This document shows positions 20,875-32,888 of a DNA stretch of 64,000 bases, one piece after another. The stretch spans positions 8,990,001 through 9,054,000 of the forward strand of contig NC_057789.1 of assembly GCF_014905175.1 (NCBI RefSeq), in the 5' to 3' direction. The notes beneath the pieces were generated by a model. That model ran no database searches, had not been told where the DNA came from, and was given only the letters and a program-made list of their open reading frames with translations. The first letter of the stretch is position 1. Each line of letters begins with the position of its first letter. Source of the DNA: Aphidius gifuensis. Lineage: Eukaryota > Arthropoda > Insecta > Hymenoptera > Braconidae. The position numbers and the translations under genes are program-made.

Positions 20875-21167
20875 ATAACATTAAAAAAAAAAGTCATTTT
20901 CTATTGTATGTGTATTTTTGGAAAAACCAGAATATAGTCATTAGCTTATCGTTAAAAATCACAGAGTGTGTGTCTTCTATGGACGTGGGTCTATTATTCG
21001 ATAGTTATTATCGCCATATATTGTAGAAAAAAAAATCAGTACTTGATTGACCATCGACCATTTAATACTTGAAATTACAATATTGACTCTGATTATTGAT
21101 TTCAAAATTACTTTATAAAATTTGACTCACAAAGTCATTGCTTGAAGAATTTTTTAATTGCTTTAAA
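20875..21167 (+). promoter_or_regulatory. Conserved upstream block and TATA box of copy E2
   Basis: Nearly identical to the blocks before copies B, E1 and G. TATAAA is at 21114-21119. Confidence 0.6.
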
Positions 21168-22847
21168 ATGAGAATATGTAAGTATAATTATTAAAATTTT
21201 AATTGCTCTCTATTATAATAATAACAATTATTAAATTTACAATATATAACACATAAAGTAATTATTTTCGTCAACCTGAATTCATATAATAATTCATGAA
21301 GGATATATTTTAATCACAATTGATTATATTAAAAGCATTGCTTGCGAATAAAAAATGAATTATATTTTTCAATTTTAAATAAATGTTTCAGCAATTATAA
21401 TTTTTGCTGTGTGCTTTGGACTGGCTGCCTGCACCAACGCAATAAGGTTCCACTCAGATAATTTTTTAGTACTTTTAACGCACCAAGAATTTCATAATAT
21501 ACAATATTCTGCAAACGATTTTATATCGGAAATAATTGGATATGAAAATTATACAGTCTCTTCAGAAGTTAAGCATTTTTATGATGATATGACTTTTAAT
21601 TGTGGAAATAATAGCTTATATCTTTTAAAAAGTCAAGATCACCGCAAAGGTTTCAAAAAAGGTAAATGAAGTTCAAAGCATTTTTTTTTTTTTACCCCAA
21701 TGCAACTAAACTATTTATTGCAAATATTTTTTTAGTTTCTCAAACCACGCTTGATGTATTACACTTCAATGAAACAAACAAATTACAAACAATTACTCAA
21801 ATCAATAAAACGTTTGATAAGGCAACATCAATTTCATTTGATTGGACAACAAATCTGTTGTATTGGTCTAATCATAAAAACAGAAAATATTCAATAAAAA
21901 GAACAGATGAATCATTTAATAAAACAGAATACATTATATCTCCTCAAAAAAAACTTGTTATAGGAGCAGTTAAAGTTTATCCAAAGCGAGGGTGAGTAGA
22001 GAAAAAAAAAAAAAAATTAATTAACAACATGTCATGATCGACAGTTGTTTAACAAGTTTATAAATTATAAATTACTGTATCCAAAAAAAAAAATATATAT
22101 ATGACAAATAAGTTAATCATTTGCATATAAGCTTCTTAATTATTTATTTTCTTGTTTTCAGCGAATTATTTTTCTTATCTGGTGACAACATTTGGTATAC
22201 TTTTACTTCACCGAAAAGTACTGCAAGTGTACTGTTTTCGTCTAACACATATCATGGATGGATCTATGATTCTTCTATTGATTATGCAACTGATAATTTG
22301 TACTGGGTTTCAACTTTTCAATACAATCAGGCGTTACGTAAGTATTTATTAATATTATCAATATTATATAAAAAAAAAAGAAGAATTTCTAAATTTCTAT
22401 TTTTTTAATTACCAGATTATGTTGATATTGGATATACTGCTCGACCATTCAATGTGGCTGATATATTAAAAATTAAAAGCATTGAAGTAGCTGGTGACGA
22501 TCCTCCTTTCAATTTAGTAGCATTTAATAATGTAGCTCATTGGTTACAATACGTTAATCAGTAAGTTATTAATCACTTTTTATTTAATATGCAAAAATGT
22601 ATTCATTCTTTAGTTTAGTAAAATGTTTTTTTTTTTTTATCAGGACAAAAAGATTGTATTTTAAAAAACGCAATAAGCCGGCTATTTCATTCATCGGACT
22701 TGCATCAAATACTAGATTAACTTCCGTCTCTTCAAGATGTCCATGTATGTATAATAAATTTATTTGTTTTTTTTTACCTCTTTGATTTTCTATCGAATAA
22801 ATGGAATACATAATATTTTTATTAATTTTCATTTTGATTTAGATTAA
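21168..22847 (+). CDS. Secreted YWTD beta-propeller protein, copy E2 (7 exons)
   Basis: Exons are 21168-21177, 21392-21661, 21736-21991, 22162-22337, 22416-22560, 22644-22744 and 22843-22847, giving about 320 residues. The signal peptide (AIIIFAVCFGLAACTNA) is followed by the six blade signatures (TFNCGNNSLYLL, SISFDWTTNLLYWS, GELFFLSGDNIWYT, SIDYATDNLYWVS, LVAFNNVAHWLQ) and SSRCP. The blade-6 word HW replaces YW. The final exon stops after one split codon, so there is no Lys tail, although a Lys-rich out-of-frame segment follows in the 3' untranslated sequence. Copy C is a partial duplicate of this gene. Confidence 0.82.
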
Positions 22848-23390
22848 CTGCTGGAAAGAAAGAAGGAAAAAATATGGTTCCAAAAAAGAAAAAGAAATCT
22901 CTAAAAAAAATTCAGATAGGAAACAAAAAATTTGTAATAATAACTCTCTAAATCGAAAAAAAAAAATCTCAATAATAATATAATTGTTCATTTATAAATT
23001 AAAAATAAAATCACTTGTCAAATTTATCAATAAGAAAAAATTTCCTTTCATTTCCAGTTATTATAACATATGATTATTATTATCATCAAGTTGAGAAAAA
23101 AATGTTTTTTATTGTTTAAAACAAAGGGTTGTTCTTCATCGAAAAAATTATAAATTAAAATCATAAATAAACGCATCAATAAATCTATAATTATAAAATT
23201 TAAAAATCTATATAAAATTTCAATCAGTTTATTCTTTCATTTCGATATTTTTTTTCAGTCGTTATCATTTAAAATGTACGTCTTTAAAATTTATATTTTT
23301 AATAATACCTGGAATTAATTTTAAATTTTATTTCTTCTTTCAGTCCTTTGTGTGCATAGTCAATTTAAAAAAAAAATTTATAAATAACAA
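22848..23390. other. Intergenic DNA between E2 and F
   Basis: AT-rich, with blocks shared with 29460-29700 upstream of copy H (CATTTCGATATTTTTTTT, AATGTACGTCTTTAAA). No gene is visible. Confidence 0.35.
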
Positions 23391-23394
23391 AAAA

Positions 23395-23743
23395 TTATAT
23401 GTATAGCCACTAGCTTATCACTAATAATTATCACAGTCCGGTATGTGTGTATCCTTCATAGACGTGGGTTTTTTTTTAGATATTTTTTTTCTTTATTAGC
23501 TGTTATCATCATTGTCAAAAATTATTATTGTTTTTTTTATTTCTATATTTTTAAGTTGTAAAGTCATGTGATGCCTATTAACGCAGGTGTAGAGCCATAT
23601 TGTCTAGAAAAAAATTACTGCTTGGTTGGCCATCAACCCATCAACCCGTTTATACTTGAAAATATAAAGTTGATCGTGATTACTGTATATTAAAAATTTG
23701 TCCATTCAAAATCATTGCTTGAAGAGTTCCTGATTGGTTCATA
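23395..23743 (+). promoter_or_regulatory. Upstream block of copy F, second promoter type
   Basis: This block closely matches the one before copy H (29700-30056), for example AGCCACTAGCTTATCACTAA, GTATCCTTCATAGACGTGGG and AATATAAAGTTGATCGTGAT. It matches the B/E1/E2/G block only in a skeleton (TAGCTTATC, TCATAGACG, TGTAGA, TCATTGCTTGAAG). The family thus has two promoter types that follow the two protein subfamilies. Confidence 0.5.
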
Positions 23744-25212
23744 ATGAGATTACGTAAGTACAAATATTTCAATCATTATTTTAAATATTTCATTCTGTAA
23801 ATCAGTGCTTGAATCATAAATAATTATTTATTATTAATATAAATGTTCCAGCGATTATATCACTTGCCGTTTTTGCGGTATGTTTCGGACTGCCTGCCTA
23901 CACCGATGCAAAAAAATTTCTGGAATTTTTTTTATTACTCACAACGAAAAATCAATTTTACGCATTATATAATCCAATGATAAATACACAGCCATTAAAC
24001 GTTGAAATTGAAGCCTATGATGATTCACCTGAATATAACAATAATGATTTAATTTTTAATTGTGCAAATAATAATATATATGTTTTAAAAAGTCAACCAA
24101 TTTACGATAATAATGGTATAGATAAAGGTGAATTTATTTTTTTTTTTTTTGAACATATTTTATACTTCTATGCAATAAACTATTTATTATAAAATTTTTT
24201 TTTTTTTTAGATTTCTATCGATCACTTGAAGTGATCCACTACAAAGGAAATGATCAATTCGAAAGAACTCGTCAAGTCTTGGATATTTTTGAACATGCAC
24301 GATCAATTACAACAGATTCGACAACAGAAGAATTATATTGGATTGAACATAAAAATGGAAAATATTCAATAAAATTTATAGATAAATCATTCAAACAACC
24401 AGTATACCTTCTTCATTTTAAAAATAAAATGAAAAATCTTAATTTTTATCCAAGACAAGGGTGAGTAAAAAATTAAATAATCAAATAAATAAGTAAATTA
24501 TTTGCATTGCGTTTTAATTATATGATTTCTTTTTACAGCGAATTATTTTTTTTATCTGGGGATAATATCTGGTATACTTCTAATCACGTGCATAGTATTC
24601 CAAAGTTACTATTTGATACTCAATACACCCCATCCATATATGATATTGCTATTGATTATGCAACTGATCAATTGTATTGGATTGAAGATAACAAAGGGAC
24701 TTTTATTTTGAGTAAGTATCTGTTATATTTAATACTTGCTATTAAAAAAAAGAGTTTATAATTTTTTTAATTTTTAATTATTTAGAATGTATTGATATTA
24801 GAAGTTCTCGTCGACCATTAAAAGTGAAATCAATTGTTGAAATCGAAAAACTTGTAAACATTCATTATATTCCTCACGATTTAGTAGCATTTAATGATGC
24901 ACTTTATTGGATTGTATACGATGATGGGTAGGATATTATTTACTTTTTACTTAATAAAAAAATGTACTCAATCTTTAGTTTTAGATGAAATGATTTTTTT
25001 TTTTTTTAGGAATAAATTTTTATATTTTAAATATGGCATGGAGCCAGCTGTTCAAGTGGGAAATATATCATCAAATACTATATTGTCTTATGTCTTTCCA
25101 ACTTGTCCATGTATGAATAATTCCCTTTTTTTTTCGTCTCTTTATTATATTTTATATATTACATAATTATAATAATAATATTTTTATCAATTTTCAATTT
25201 GATTTAGATTAA
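23744..25212 (+). CDS. Secreted YWTD beta-propeller protein, copy F (subfamily 2, 7 exons)
   Basis: Exons are 23744-23753, 23852-24127, 24211-24460, 24539-24711, 24786-24927, 25010-25110 and 25208-25212, giving about 318 residues. The signal peptide MRLPIISLAVFAVCFGLPA differs from the MRIS type. Blade signatures are IFNCANNNIYVL, SITTDSTTEELYWIE, GELFFLSGDNIWYT, AIDYATDQLYWIE and LVAFNDALYWIV, followed by PTCP. The third blade reads TDS where most copies read SDW or FDW, losing the usual D-W pair. Two extra Cys-containing positions (KCIDI, CP) match copy H. The next gene of the same subfamily is H, and copy G of the other subfamily lies between them. Confidence 0.82.
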
Positions 25213-26070
25213 CTGCTGAAAAGGAGAAAGAAAAAATATGATTCAAAATAGGAGGAAAAGAAATCTCATAAAATTATTGTATTATTATTCCCGAAATTGT
25301 AAAATAATTATTTTTGCTTTATTGTTGAATAATAATGCAAATTTATATTTCAAAAAAAATAAAATAAATTAACAATGACCATGAAGAAAAATAATTGAAA
25401 AAAATACTACTAATAATATAATTGTTCATTTTTAAATTGAAAATAAAATTACTTGTCAAATTTATTAATAATAAACAAATTAAATTTATTTATTAATTAA
25501 AAAAAAAAACTCCTTTTTGTTACATCTATCTGTAGAAGAAAATCAAAATTATTTCTTAAAATTATTATTTTACAAAAAGGCACATTCATTTAAATTTTAT
25601 CCTTGAGTTATGAAATGATGTGGCATTTATAACACAAGAAATAGATATCAAATAAATCCAGTGTATATAATTATATTTTAAAGAAAAAAAAAAGAAATTC
25701 CTATACTATACAATTATTATCAAGAAAAAGCTATATGATATTTTAATTCCATATAATTAAAATTATTTTCAGAATATAAAATATAAATAATATCATTTGG
25801 GAATAATTGAATAATTGCGATTCAATAAATAAAATACTTTTTTCATTGTTTGATACTTCGAGAAATTGATGGATAAATCATAACATATTATGTGTAAAAC
25901 AAAGGGTTGTTAATCATCAAAGAAAATAAATTAATATATCATAAATAAACGCATCAATAAATTTAAAATTATGAAATTCAAAAATCTACAATTTCAATCA
26001 ATTTTTTTATTTAATTTTATTTTTATTTCTTGTTCCATGTATTTTAAAATTTTATTTTTTTCAACTTATC
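25213..26070. other. Intergenic DNA between F and G
   Basis: 3' flank blocks of the array, including a segment (25650-25770) that repeats 17640-17770. No other feature is seen. Confidence 0.35.
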
Positions 26071-26074
26071 ATTT

Positions 26075-26363
26075 GAGATAACGAAAAAAAAAAAGTGATT
26101 TTCTATTGTTTGTGTATTTTTGGAAAAACCAGAATATAGTCATTAGCTTATCGTTAAAAATCTCATAGTGTGTGTCTTCTATGGACGGCGGTTTATTTTT
26201 CGATAGTTATTATCGCCATATATTGTAGAAAAAAAAAATCAGTACTTGATTGATCATCGACTATTTGATACTTGAAATTTTAATATTGACTCTGATTATA
26301 GATTTCAAAATTACTTTATAAAATTTGTCTCACATTGCTTGAAGAATTTTTAATTGCTTCAAA
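26075..26363 (+). promoter_or_regulatory. Conserved upstream block and TATA box of copy G
   Basis: First promoter type, almost the same as before B. TATAAA is at 26317-26322. A short deletion removes part of the CACAAAGTC word just after it. Confidence 0.6.
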
Positions 26364-27953
26364 ATGAGGATATGTAAGTATAATTATTAAAATTTTAATT
26401 TTTATCAATTATAATAATAACAATCATTAAATTTAAAATATATAACACACAAAGTAATTATTTTTCATCAATGTAAATTTATGCAATAATACATGAAGGA
26501 TATATTTTAATCACAAATAATTATATTAAAAGCATTGCTTGCAAATGAAAAATAAATTATATTTTTTAATTTTAAATAAATGTTTCAGCTATTATAATTC
26601 TTGCCGTGTGCTTTGGACTGCTTGCCTGCACCAAGGTGAACAAAGTTCATCCAGAAAATGTTTTATTACTCTTATCGCGACGAAATTTTTATACGGTAAA
26701 GTATTCTTCAGGATATTTTGAACCAATGCAAGTGGGAGTTGAAAATTATACAGGCCCTTCAGAAAGTATGCATTTTTATCGTAATATCGCTTTTAATTGT
26801 GGTCGTGATAAGGTATGGCTTCTGAAAAGTAAAGATGAACGCAAATCTGGTAAATAAACATCGAAGCTTTTTTTTTTTTTTTATCACAATGCAACAATAT
26901 TGTAAATATTTTTTCAGTGTTTCATAACATGCTTGATGCATTATCCTTTTATAATGAAACCAAAGTAGATACAGTTAGACAAATCGATGTCGGGTTTGAT
27001 AATGCAACATCAATTTCATATGATTGGTCAACAAAACGGATATATTGGTCTGAATACAAAAATGGAGAATTTTCAATAAAAGGAACAGATGAATCATTTA
27101 ATAAAACAGAATACATTATCTCTCCCAAATCTGAGCTTGATATTGAAGCAGTTAAAGTTTATCCAAAGCAAAAGTGAGTATAGAGAAAAAAAAATTAACT
27201 ATCAACATCAATTAATGCCGCATGATCTCTAGTTGTTTAACAAATTTATAAATATATTTTTTGTTTTCAGAGAGTTATTTTTCTTGTCTGATGACAGTAT
27301 TTGGTATACTCCAATTGAAAAAAATAGTACTGCAAGTTTACTGTTTTCGCGTGAACAATATTCCGGATGGATTTATGAATTTTCTATTGATTATGCAACT
27401 AATAAATTGTACTGGGTTGCAGGTGATGAATCCAATTATAATACATTGTGTGAGTATTTATTAATAATATCAATATTATGTGAAAAAAAAAAAAAATAGA
27501 ATATTTAAATTTATTTATTTTTTTATTATCAGATTGTGTTGATATTCTAACTACTGCTCGACCATTCACTGAGGCTGATATTGAAAAAATTAAGAAACTT
27601 GAAATACTTAAATATTCTCCTGTTAATTTAGTAGCATTAAATAATACACTCTATTGGATTGCATACAATAGAAGGTTAGTTATTATTTACTTTTTACTTA
27701 ATAAAAAAATGCACTCATTTTTAATTTTGAATCAAATTATTTTCTTCCGCAGGGAACAATTATATTATAAAAATGGCAATGAGACGGCTGTTCGATTAAT
27801 CAATCTATCACGAGATAGTGTAATATCTTTTATCTCTGCAATTTGTCCATGTATGTATAATAAATTTATTTCTTTTTCACCTCTTTATTTAATTTTCTAT
27901 CAAATAGTTATAATAATAATATTTTTATTAATTTTCAATTTGATTTAGATTAA
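26364..27953 (+). CDS. Secreted YWTD beta-propeller protein, copy G (7 exons)
   Basis: Exons are 26364-26373, 26589-26849, 26918-27173, 27271-27449, 27533-27674, 27753-27850 and 27949-27953, giving about 316 residues with consistent phases. The signal peptide (IIILAVCFGLLACTK) is followed by AFNCGRDKVWLLKS, SISYDWSTKRIYWSE, KELFFLSDDSIWYT, SIDYATNKLYWVA and LVALNNTLYWIA, then AICP. It is the most diverged member of subfamily 1 in exon 2 (HPENVLLLLSRRNFYTVKYS) and is the closest relative of truncated copy A. The stop follows the split codon in the last exon, so no Lys tail is made. Confidence 0.82.
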
Positions 27954-28675
27954 CTGCTGGGAAGAAGAAAGAAAAAATATGATTCAAAAGAAGAAAAGAA
28001 ATATTTATAATTTTATTCTATTTTTCTCGAAGATAAAAAACAATTATTTTTGATTTTCGGTTAAATGATAATGCAAATTTACAGAAAACTACATATATTG
28101 AAAAGAAATAAAATAAAATAAATTAACAATAACCATAAAGAAAAATAATTGAAAAAAAAAATACTAATAATTATATAATTGTTTGTTTTTAAATTGGAAA
28201 TAAAATTGCTTGTCAAATTTATTAATAATAAAAAAATTAAATTTCAATAAATCCAGTGTACATAATTATTAATTAAAAAAAAAAAAAAACTTTTTGTTAC
28301 ATTTAGGTATATCTGTAGAAAAAAAATCGAGATTATTTCTTAAAATTATTTTTTTTACAAAAAAGCACGTTATTATTTAAATTTAATCTTTGAGTTATAA
28401 AATGATGTGGTATACACGAAAAATAGATATTAAAAATAACGTTTTTAAAAATCTATTATCAAGAATTAAAAAGAAAAAAAAAAATCTATAAACAAAAAGA
28501 ACACATGTTGTTTGTCACGTAGGCCAATCTCTAATTGACAAAATTGTTTAAAAAAAAAAAAAAAAAAATGATAAGGTGAACAAAGACCACAAATTTCATG
28601 AAAAAAGTTAAAGAGTAATTATTTATTTTATTCAAATCAATATCATAATTAAAATTTTTTTCGGAATATAAAAGA
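27954..28675. other. 3' flank of copy G
   Basis: Array-type 3' flank (AATTTATTAATAATAAAAAA, poly-A, then TTTGTTACATTTAGGTAT and the GATAAGGTGAACAAAG block). No gene is visible. Confidence 0.35.
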
Positions 28676-29237
28676 TTAAGGTTGCTTCCCAGTCGCATCA
28701 CCGAACCAATATTTATGCCACGAAGGGCCCGTATACATATTAATAACGCTATTTTTTATTCCCGTGTCCTGAAGTTTTTGTGGCGCCACTGATGAAAAAA
28801 CCAAGTTCTTTAGTAGTATGTGTGTGCGCGGCAACACACTAGCAAACAAAGTTTACGTCGTACGCCAAAACCATGCTTGTGTGCATGTCAGTGTGCCGCG
28901 CAACTAGCAAAGTTTTAATATTTTAAAGTTATTTATTTTTCAAAATCCACGTCAGAAAAAATTCAAAATTTTTTATCGTATGTATCTTTGTAATCACTAA
29001 AATTTTGTAGTAAATGAAAGGTTTTTTAATAGACAACGAATATGCTAAAAATCAAAATGTGAGGTTCCACCCTATCCTCATGTATAAAAGTTATCAACTT
29101 TGAGACTAATTATCTCAAAAGATTCACGTCAGAAAAAATTGAAAAAAATTTACCAGATAGATAATTATTTCATTTACAAAATAAGCCAAAAAAAAAAAAA
29201 ATTCAATAGAAATTCAATCTCTGGGAAGCAACCTTAA
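28676..29237. mobile_element. TTAA-flanked MITE 1 in the array
   Basis: TTAA at 28676-28679 and 29234-29237 bracket an inverted repeat GGTTGCTTCCCAG ... CTGGGAAGCAACC. The interior (CGAACCAATATTTATGCCAC, GGGCCCGTATAC, GTGTGCGCGGCAACACAC) has no coding capacity. Paralogous intergenic sequence at 17766-17800 shows the uninterrupted site (AATATAAAATATAAATAATA), which supports a clean insertion with TTAA duplication. TTAA targets are typical of piggyBac-like or Kolobok-like transposases; which one mobilised this is unknown. Confidence 0.75.
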
Positions 29238-29699
29238 TAATACCACATTGGAATAATTAAATAATTGCAATTTGATTAATAAAGTATAAATGTATATAAA
29301 GTATACTTTTTTTATTGTTTGATTCTCAGAAAAATCGATAAATAATTTTATGCGTTTTATTATTATATATAAGAATTTTAAAAATGATGTAATAAAAAAA
29401 AAATCGACTCTTCGGTATTCTTAATATTTTATTAATAATATATTACATAGCTTATGATTATTATTATCATCAAATTAAAAAAATGAACGCAACAATAAAT
29501 CTATAATTATAAAATTTAAAAATCTATATACAATTCCAATCAATTTATTCTTTCATTTCGATATTTTTTTTAGTCGTTATCATTCAAAATGTACGTCTTT
29601 AAATTTTATATTTTTAATAATACCTAGAATTAATTTTAAATTTAATTTTTTTTTTCAGTCCTTTGTGTGCATAGTTAATTTAAAAAAAAAATTTATAAA
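29238..29699. other. Intergenic DNA upstream of copy H
   Basis: Array-type sequence continuous with the region before the MITE. It matches 23070-23390 upstream of copy F in its second half. Confidence 0.35.
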
Positions 29700-30056
29700 T
29701 AACAAAAAATTATATGTATAGCCACTAGCTTATCACTAATAATTATCACAGTCCGGTATGTGTGTATCCTTCATAGACGTGGGTTTTTTTTTAGATATTT
29801 TTTTTCTTTATTAGCTGTTATCATCATTGTCAAAAATTATTATTGTTTTTTTTATTTTTATATTTTTAAGTTGTAAAGTCATGTGATGCCTATTGACGCA
29901 GGTGTAGAGCCATATTTTGTAGAAAAAAATTACTGCTTGGTTGGCAATCAACCCATCAACCCATTTATACTTGAAAATATAAAGTTGATCGTGATTATTG
30001 TATTAAAAATTTGATCATTCAAAATCATTGTTTGAAGGGTTGCTAATTGGTTCATA
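29700..30056 (+). promoter_or_regulatory. Upstream block of copy H, second promoter type
   Basis: A near-copy of 23395-23743 before copy F, ending TTGGTTCATAATGAGATTAC at the start codon. Confidence 0.5.
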
Positions 30057-31569
30057 ATGAGATTACGTAAGTACGATTATTGAAATAATTATTTGAAATT
30101 ATGGAGCTTGCTCTGTTGGGCTCTTTATCAAATAAATAAATAAATATTTCATTCCGTAAATCAGTGCTTGAAATATTAATAATTATTTATATTTTTGATG
30201 AATGTTTTAGCAATTATATCACTTGCCTTTTTTGCGGTATGTTTCATTGGATTACCTGTCTGCACCAATACAAAAAATTTTCAATCAAATGAGCCGGAAA
30301 TTTTTTTATTATTCTCAACGAAAAATCAATTTTACACATTACATAATCCAACGATAGATGCACAGCCATCAAATGTCGAAATTGAATATGATAATTCTTT
30401 TGAAAATTACAATAATGATTTTACTTTTAATTGTGCAAATAATAATATATATGTTTTAACAAGTCACCCAATTTACGGTACTAATGGTAAACAAAGTCTA
30501 ATTAATTTTTTTTTCTATTTTTTTATTACATACTTCTATTAATTATAAATTTTTTAGATTTCAGTCGAGCACTTGATGTTATTCACTACAAAGGAAATAA
30601 TAAATTTGAAAGAATTGATCATGTCAAGAATATTTTTGAATATGCACGATCAATTGCATCAGATTGGACAACAGAAGAATTATATTGGATAGAACATAAA
30701 AACGGAATATATTCAATAAAATTTATAGATAAATCATTTAAACAACCAAAATACATTATTCATTTTGAAAATAGAATAAAAAATCTTAATGTTTATCCAA
30801 AACGAGGGTGAGTAAAAAATCAAATAATCAAATGAACAAGTGAATTATTTGTATTGCGTTTTAATTATTTAATTTTTTTTTTAACAGCGAATTATTTTTT
30901 TTATCTGGGGATAATATCTGGTATACTTCTAATCAGGTGCATAGTATTCCAAAGTTACTATTTGATACTCAATACACCCCACAAATATATGATATTGCTA
31001 TTGATTATGCAACTGATAAATTGTATTGGATTGAAGATAACAAAGGGACTTTTATTTTGAGTAAGTATCTGTTATATTTAATACTTGCTATTAAAAAAAA
31101 GAGTTTATAATTTTTTTAATTTTTAATTATTTAGAATGTATTGTTATTGGAAATTCTCGTCGACCATTACAAGTGGAATCAATTGTTGAAATCGAAAAAC
31201 TTGTAAACATTCATTATATTCCTCACGATTTAGTAGCATTTAATGATGCTCTCTACTGGATTGCATACGATGATGAGTAAATTATTATCTACTTTTTATT
31301 TAATACAAAAATGTTCTTATTCTTTAGTTTTAAATAACTGAGTTTTTTTTTTTAGGAATAAATATTTATATTTTAAATATGGCATGGAGCCAGCTGTTCA
31401 AGTGAGAAATATATCATCAAATACCATATTGTCTTTTGTCTCTTCAAGTTGTCCATGTATGTATAATGAATTCAATTTTTTTTCACCTCTTTATTTAATT
31501 TTTATCAAATAATTATATGATGATAATATTTTTATTAATGTTCATTTTAATTTAGATGAACTGCTCTAA
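30057..31569 (+). CDS. Secreted YWTD beta-propeller protein, copy H (subfamily 2, 7 exons)
   Basis: Exons are 30057-30066, 30211-30486, 30558-30807, 30888-31060, 31135-31276, 31356-31456 and 31556-31569, giving about 321 residues. The signal peptide is MRLPIISLAFFAVCFIGLP. Blades are TFNCANNNIYVL, SIASDWTTEELYWIE, GELFFLSGDNIWYT, AIDYATDKLYWIE and LVAFNDALYWIA, then SSSCP. The last exon adds a few residues (YELL) before its stop. It is the partner of copy F: their exon 4 to intron 5 segments are nearly identical, suggesting recent duplication or gene conversion. Intron 1 carries a small insertion absent from F. It is the last member of the array. Confidence 0.82.
30090..30150 (+). mobile_element. 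Short insertion in intron 1 of copy H, possible retrotransposon tail
   Basis: Relative to copy F, intron 1 of H has about 55 extra bases: GGAGCTTGCTCTGTTGGGCT, then CTTTATCAAATAAATAAATA. A short unique segment followed by an (AAAT)n tail is the usual look of a severely 5'-truncated non-LTR retrotransposon, but the piece is too short to classify. Confidence 0.35.
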
Positions 31570-31767
31570 AGAAAAAAAAAAAATATGATTCCAAAGAAGA
31601 AAAAGAAATCTCATAAAGCTATTTTATTATCATTTCCGAAATTTAAAAACAATTATTTTTTCTTTGATGTTGAATAATAGTGCAAATTTACAGAAAACTA
31701 TACATAATATATTTTAAAAAATAAAAAAATTATAAATAATAAATTAATAATTAAAAAAAATATTTAC

Positions 31768-32888
31768 CTTTATTATTTTGTAGCCGTATTTTTTTCGATA
31801 ATCTCTGTTCTTTTAAAATTTCATATTTATCATTTCGAAGTCATCTTTTATTACGAGTTAAATGATTCGGAATTATTTCAAATTGACGTGGTTCACTTGA
31901 TTGTCCATCTGATGGTCTCACAAGTTCAATAAATACCTCAATAACATCAGATGACTGTCTATCATATTTTGGTGTTACAATTGTTATCCCAATTTATCGA
32001 TGAACACCAACAATTTCAGCATACTTTTTCCATATAATGGTACTATCATTATCTTGTTGATAAAATAATACTTTTATATCATGTTTTGTTACTTTATCAC
32101 ATAATAAAGTAACTTCTTTTCCACCACTTGCTGGAGCAGAACAAATATTTAATCTACTAATCCGTAAACTTTTTGAAACTAAAAATTAAAAATTAAAAAT
32201 TATTATTTTATTTCTATAAATGGGTTACTTATATATAATAATTTTATATTTTTTTTTTTTACTTACGAATACTATTCATCACGTTTGATACAACTGGATC
32301 AAGTGTAATTATTTTTTCCATCATCACTTGTCAATGTAGCTTGAAAACAAAATCTAACACATTTCATGTAATCATGTCAATTAAATTTGGTGAATTTTTA
32401 TGCTTGAAGCCAGCTTTGAATGGATCCATATTTATTTTTTCATATGATTCAAGTATTTTTTTAACATCACTTTTTTTTGCATGTTGAATTGCCAAATTAC
32501 TACATTTAATGACAATTGAGCTATCATTTATTTCAAAGTCAATAACACGACTATTAGAATTATTTTTTTTCGAATTTTTACCATTAATTTTGTGCGGATG
32601 AATTAAATATTTTCCATTGATTTTTTTAGCAGTTACACATGTTACAGTTAAAGTACCTTTTTTATAATGTTATATTATCATATGTATCAATAAAATAACC
32701 GAATAGTTGCTGTGCAATCTATTTCTCGTTGATATCTGATTAACACACAATGCACTTTGCTGAACGATCCATGATGTATCATCTACTACTCTACGACTTC
32801 GTGGCAGAAAATGAAAAGTATTTGAATTTTCGTCAATCTCAATTTCCTGGATTACAATTTCAAACGGATTACTTGACATCTTGGTCAT
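31768..32888 (-). pseudogene. NF-kB / Rel-homology domain pseudogene
   Basis: On the - strand, exon 32267-32888 encodes NPFEIVIQEIEIDENSNTFH and, in a shifted frame, TCVTAKKINGKYLIHPHKIN, then NLAIQHAKKSDVKKILESYE and MDPFKAGFKHKNSPNLIDM. A GT..AG intron (about 32179-32266) follows. Exon 31768-32178 then encodes LRISRLNICSAPASGGKEVT, LLCDKVTKHDIKVLFYQQD and VFIELVRPSDGQSSEPRQFE. These are landmarks of the Rel DNA-binding and IPT/dimerisation domains: HPHxLVGK, LGIQxxxKKD, FxxGFxHK, LRIxRL, GGxEVxLLCxKVxKxDIxVxF and ELxRPSDGxxSEP. In-frame stops (after NLIDMIT, after GVHR, after NHLTRNKR) and shifts show decay. The kept intron makes it a duplicated rather than a retro-copied pseudogene. Whether it derives from a Relish-like or Dorsal-like gene cannot be told here. 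Confidence 0.8.

Noticed and set aside
2042..31569. Array considered as an integrated polydnavirus segment or other viral locus
   Set aside because: Genes have seven conserved exons and their own promoters, and I see no circularisation-type direct repeats or known viral gene families.
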